Of a stretch of DNA of 6,524 nucleotides, positions 5,413 through 6,524 are shown piece by piece. Origin of the DNA: Burkholderiales bacterium (GTDB lineage: Bacteria > Pseudomonadota > Gammaproteobacteria > Burkholderiales > SG8-39); assembly GCA_020846575.1 (NCBI GenBank), contig JADLDQ010000221.1, forward strand, positions 1-6,524, given 5' to 3'. The number at the start of each line of letters is the position of its first letter. Position 1 is the stretch's first letter. The notes under the pieces were generated by a model, which searched no databases, had not been told where the DNA came from, and saw only the letters and a program-made list of their open reading frames with translations. The translations under genes and the position numbers were made by a program.

Positions 5413-6524
5413 ACGTAGCGCTCCGGTAATGGCCCCTTTTCGACGGGCCTGCAGACATAACCGCCCTCCCCGAACATGCGCAGGCGCGAGGCGAGCAGTT
5501 CCTCGTCGAGCCGGGCAAGCCGTTCCGCGGGGAACGTGAGCCGCCCATCCCGCTTGACGAACCTCCCGGCGATCATCACGTGCTCCACGTCGGCGGCCTC
5601 GGCGTACATGAGCACGGCGTGCGCCGGATCGCCGCCCGGCATCGCCGGAAACACGTTCCTGCCGCGGGTGTCGATCATGACGATATCGGCCTGCTTGCCG
5701 GGCGTGAGCGAACCGATCTTGTGATCCAGGCGCAGCATCTTCGCCCCGCCCATGCTCGCCCAGTGCAGCGCATCGCGGGTCAGAGTCGAATGCTGGGTGG
5801 AGGCCGGCCACTTCCCCAGGGCGTGCAGGCTGCGGTTGTCCAGCTCCCGCTGGTGGTGGAAGGCGTGGCGCGTCACCCAGAGCATCGAGCTGTTGAAGTA
5901 GGGATCGCAGTCCGTTCCGAGCGAGGGCGTGGCGCCGAAGCGCACGATGCGTCCCAGCATCGCGGGCTGCTCGTAGTTCAGCATCTCGGTGAAGCACGAT
6001 GCCGTGATGGTGCACCCCGCATCCAGCACCATCTTCAGCTCCTCCAGCGAGAAGCAGTTTCCATGGGCGATGTTGTGGTCCGGGCCGAGGAGTCCTTCCT
6101 TCGCGAGCCGGGGGTAGCCGTCCTCGACCACGCGCTTGCCCTTGCGCCCGTAGGTGTGCGCGGAGTTGATGAGCCCGTACTCGCGCGCGAGGCGGATGTC
6201 GTGCGCCGCCACGTCGTACTCGCCCCAGTCGGGCCCGAGGATCGCCATGGCGAGCGTCACCAGGCGATCGTCGGACGCGAGCCGCCCGGTGCGCAGGCGG
6301 CGGATCTCCTCGCGCGGATACGGCAGCTTGTGGAAAGGGATCTCGCCCTCGCGTTCCGGGGGCTTCACCGTGCCGCGCCCGAACACCGCGCGTATACCCG
6401 ATTCCTCGAGCGCGTCGATCGCCGCGTCGGTCATCTGCGCGTCGCGCACGATATGGCACCAGTCGAAGATCGTCGTGGTGCCGTTGTGAATCTGGTTCAG
6501 CGCGCCCAGCAGGTTGCCGAGGTA
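5409..6524 (-). CDS. Amidohydrolase-superfamily enzyme, ATZ/TRZ (COG0402) type, 5' end missing
   Basis: This cytoplasmic metal-dependent hydrolase would cleave C-N (amide, ring amide or amino) bonds of a small, perhaps heterocyclic compound. The frame stays open to the right edge, and the 25 residues before the first possible internal start (GTG at 6449) include the family segment NGTTTIFDW, so the gene begins outside the window. The 371 visible residues lack roughly the first 100 of a usual 450-480, including the HxH metal motif. Counting from the edge, visible ligands are His123 (SAHTYG), His154 (AHGNCF) and Asp205 (LGTDCDP). The C-terminal part GSLTPGKQADIVMID and the final beta domain are typical. 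The Glu usually three residues after the first of these His, which serves deaminases, is Gly here, so a simple aminohydrolase role is less likely. It shares an ATGA junction with Bug A. The substrate is unknown. Confidence 0.92.
   Translation of the reverse strand, partial: YLGNLLGALNQIHNGTTTIFDWCHIVRDAQMTDAAIDALEESGIRAVFGRGTVKPPEREGEIPFHKLPYPREEIRRLRTGRLASDDRLVTLAMAILGPDWGEYDVAAHDIRLAREYGLINSAHTYGRKGKRVVEDGYPRLAKEGLLGPDHNIAHGNCFSLEELKMVLDAGCTITASCFTEMLNYEQPAMLGRIVRFGATPSLGTDCDPYFNSSMLWVTRHAFHHQRELDNRSLHALGKWPASTQHSTLTRDALHWASMGGAKMLRLDHKIGSLTPGKQADIVMIDTRGRNVFPAMPGGDPAHAVLMYAEAADVEHVMIAGRFVKRDGRLTFPAERLARLDEELLASRLRMFGEGGYVCRPVEKGPLPERYV
5421..5424 (-). promoter_or_regulatory. Ribosome binding site of Bug A, inside the amidohydrolase gene
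   Basis: GGAG on the minus strand lies 8 nt before the ATG at 5412. It supports that start over the in-frame ATG at 5403 and shows coupled translation with the preceding gene. Confidence 0.6.

Noticed and set aside
4106..5548. Minus-strand open frame of 480 codons covering Bug A and the gap
   Set aside because: It is a shifted frame of Bug A, rich in Arg/Gly/Ala, with no recognisable domain.
4435..6459. Apparent 674-residue protein joining upstream sequence to Bug A
   Set aside because: The first 349 residues are a wrong-frame reading of the amidohydrolase. The signal peptide and GGAG site place the true start at 5412.

Overview
The window reads as a GC-rich accessory catabolic region of a betaproteobacterium, most likely Burkholderiales (Bordetella/Achromobacter/Cupriavidus-like). 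The basis is strong GC bias at third codon positions and three separate Bug/TctC-type periplasmic solute-binding proteins, a family greatly expanded in that order. This is an inference from gene content; no rRNA or other taxonomic marker is present. No tRNA, rRNA, insertion sequence, CRISPR array or phage gene was seen.

Every gene I can support lies on the minus strand, so transcription runs from the right edge to the left. In that order: (1) an amidohydrolase of the ATZ/TRZ (COG0402) type, cut by the right edge and missing its N-terminus; (2) Bug protein A, whose ATG overlaps the amidohydrolase stop as ATGA; (3) a 361-bp non-coding gap; (4) Bug protein B; (5) a two-cupin-domain protein starting at GTG; (6) an NADP-type D-isomer 2-hydroxyacid dehydrogenase; (7) Bug protein C; (8) a 185-bp gap with GC-rich hairpins; (9) the first 12 codons of a further gene cut by the left edge, with a good ribosome binding site.

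The 361-bp gap splits the cluster into two probable transcription units. It holds a two-copy 24-bp hairpin repeat just after the stop of Bug A, a four-copy 23-bp tandem repeat, and a 17-bp palindrome (TCTTAC-N5-GTAAGA) overlapping a candidate -10 box upstream of Bug B. The palindrome looks like an operator.

Functionally, Bug proteins capture small organic acids or related molecules in the periplasm, while the amidohydrolase, cupin and dehydrogenase would act in the cytoplasm. The simplest reading is uptake and breakdown of an amide- or ring-containing organic acid, with a 2-oxo/2-hydroxy acid step. The substrate cannot be read from the sequence. No TctA/TctB-type membrane subunit is present, so the Bug proteins would need a permease encoded elsewhere or act as sensors. 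All three enzymes depart from their family's usual active-site pattern: no Glu in the amidohydrolase HxxE position, His for Glu in the cupin metal site, and Asp for Glu in the dehydrogenase. That makes the cluster more interesting than a routine Bug locus.
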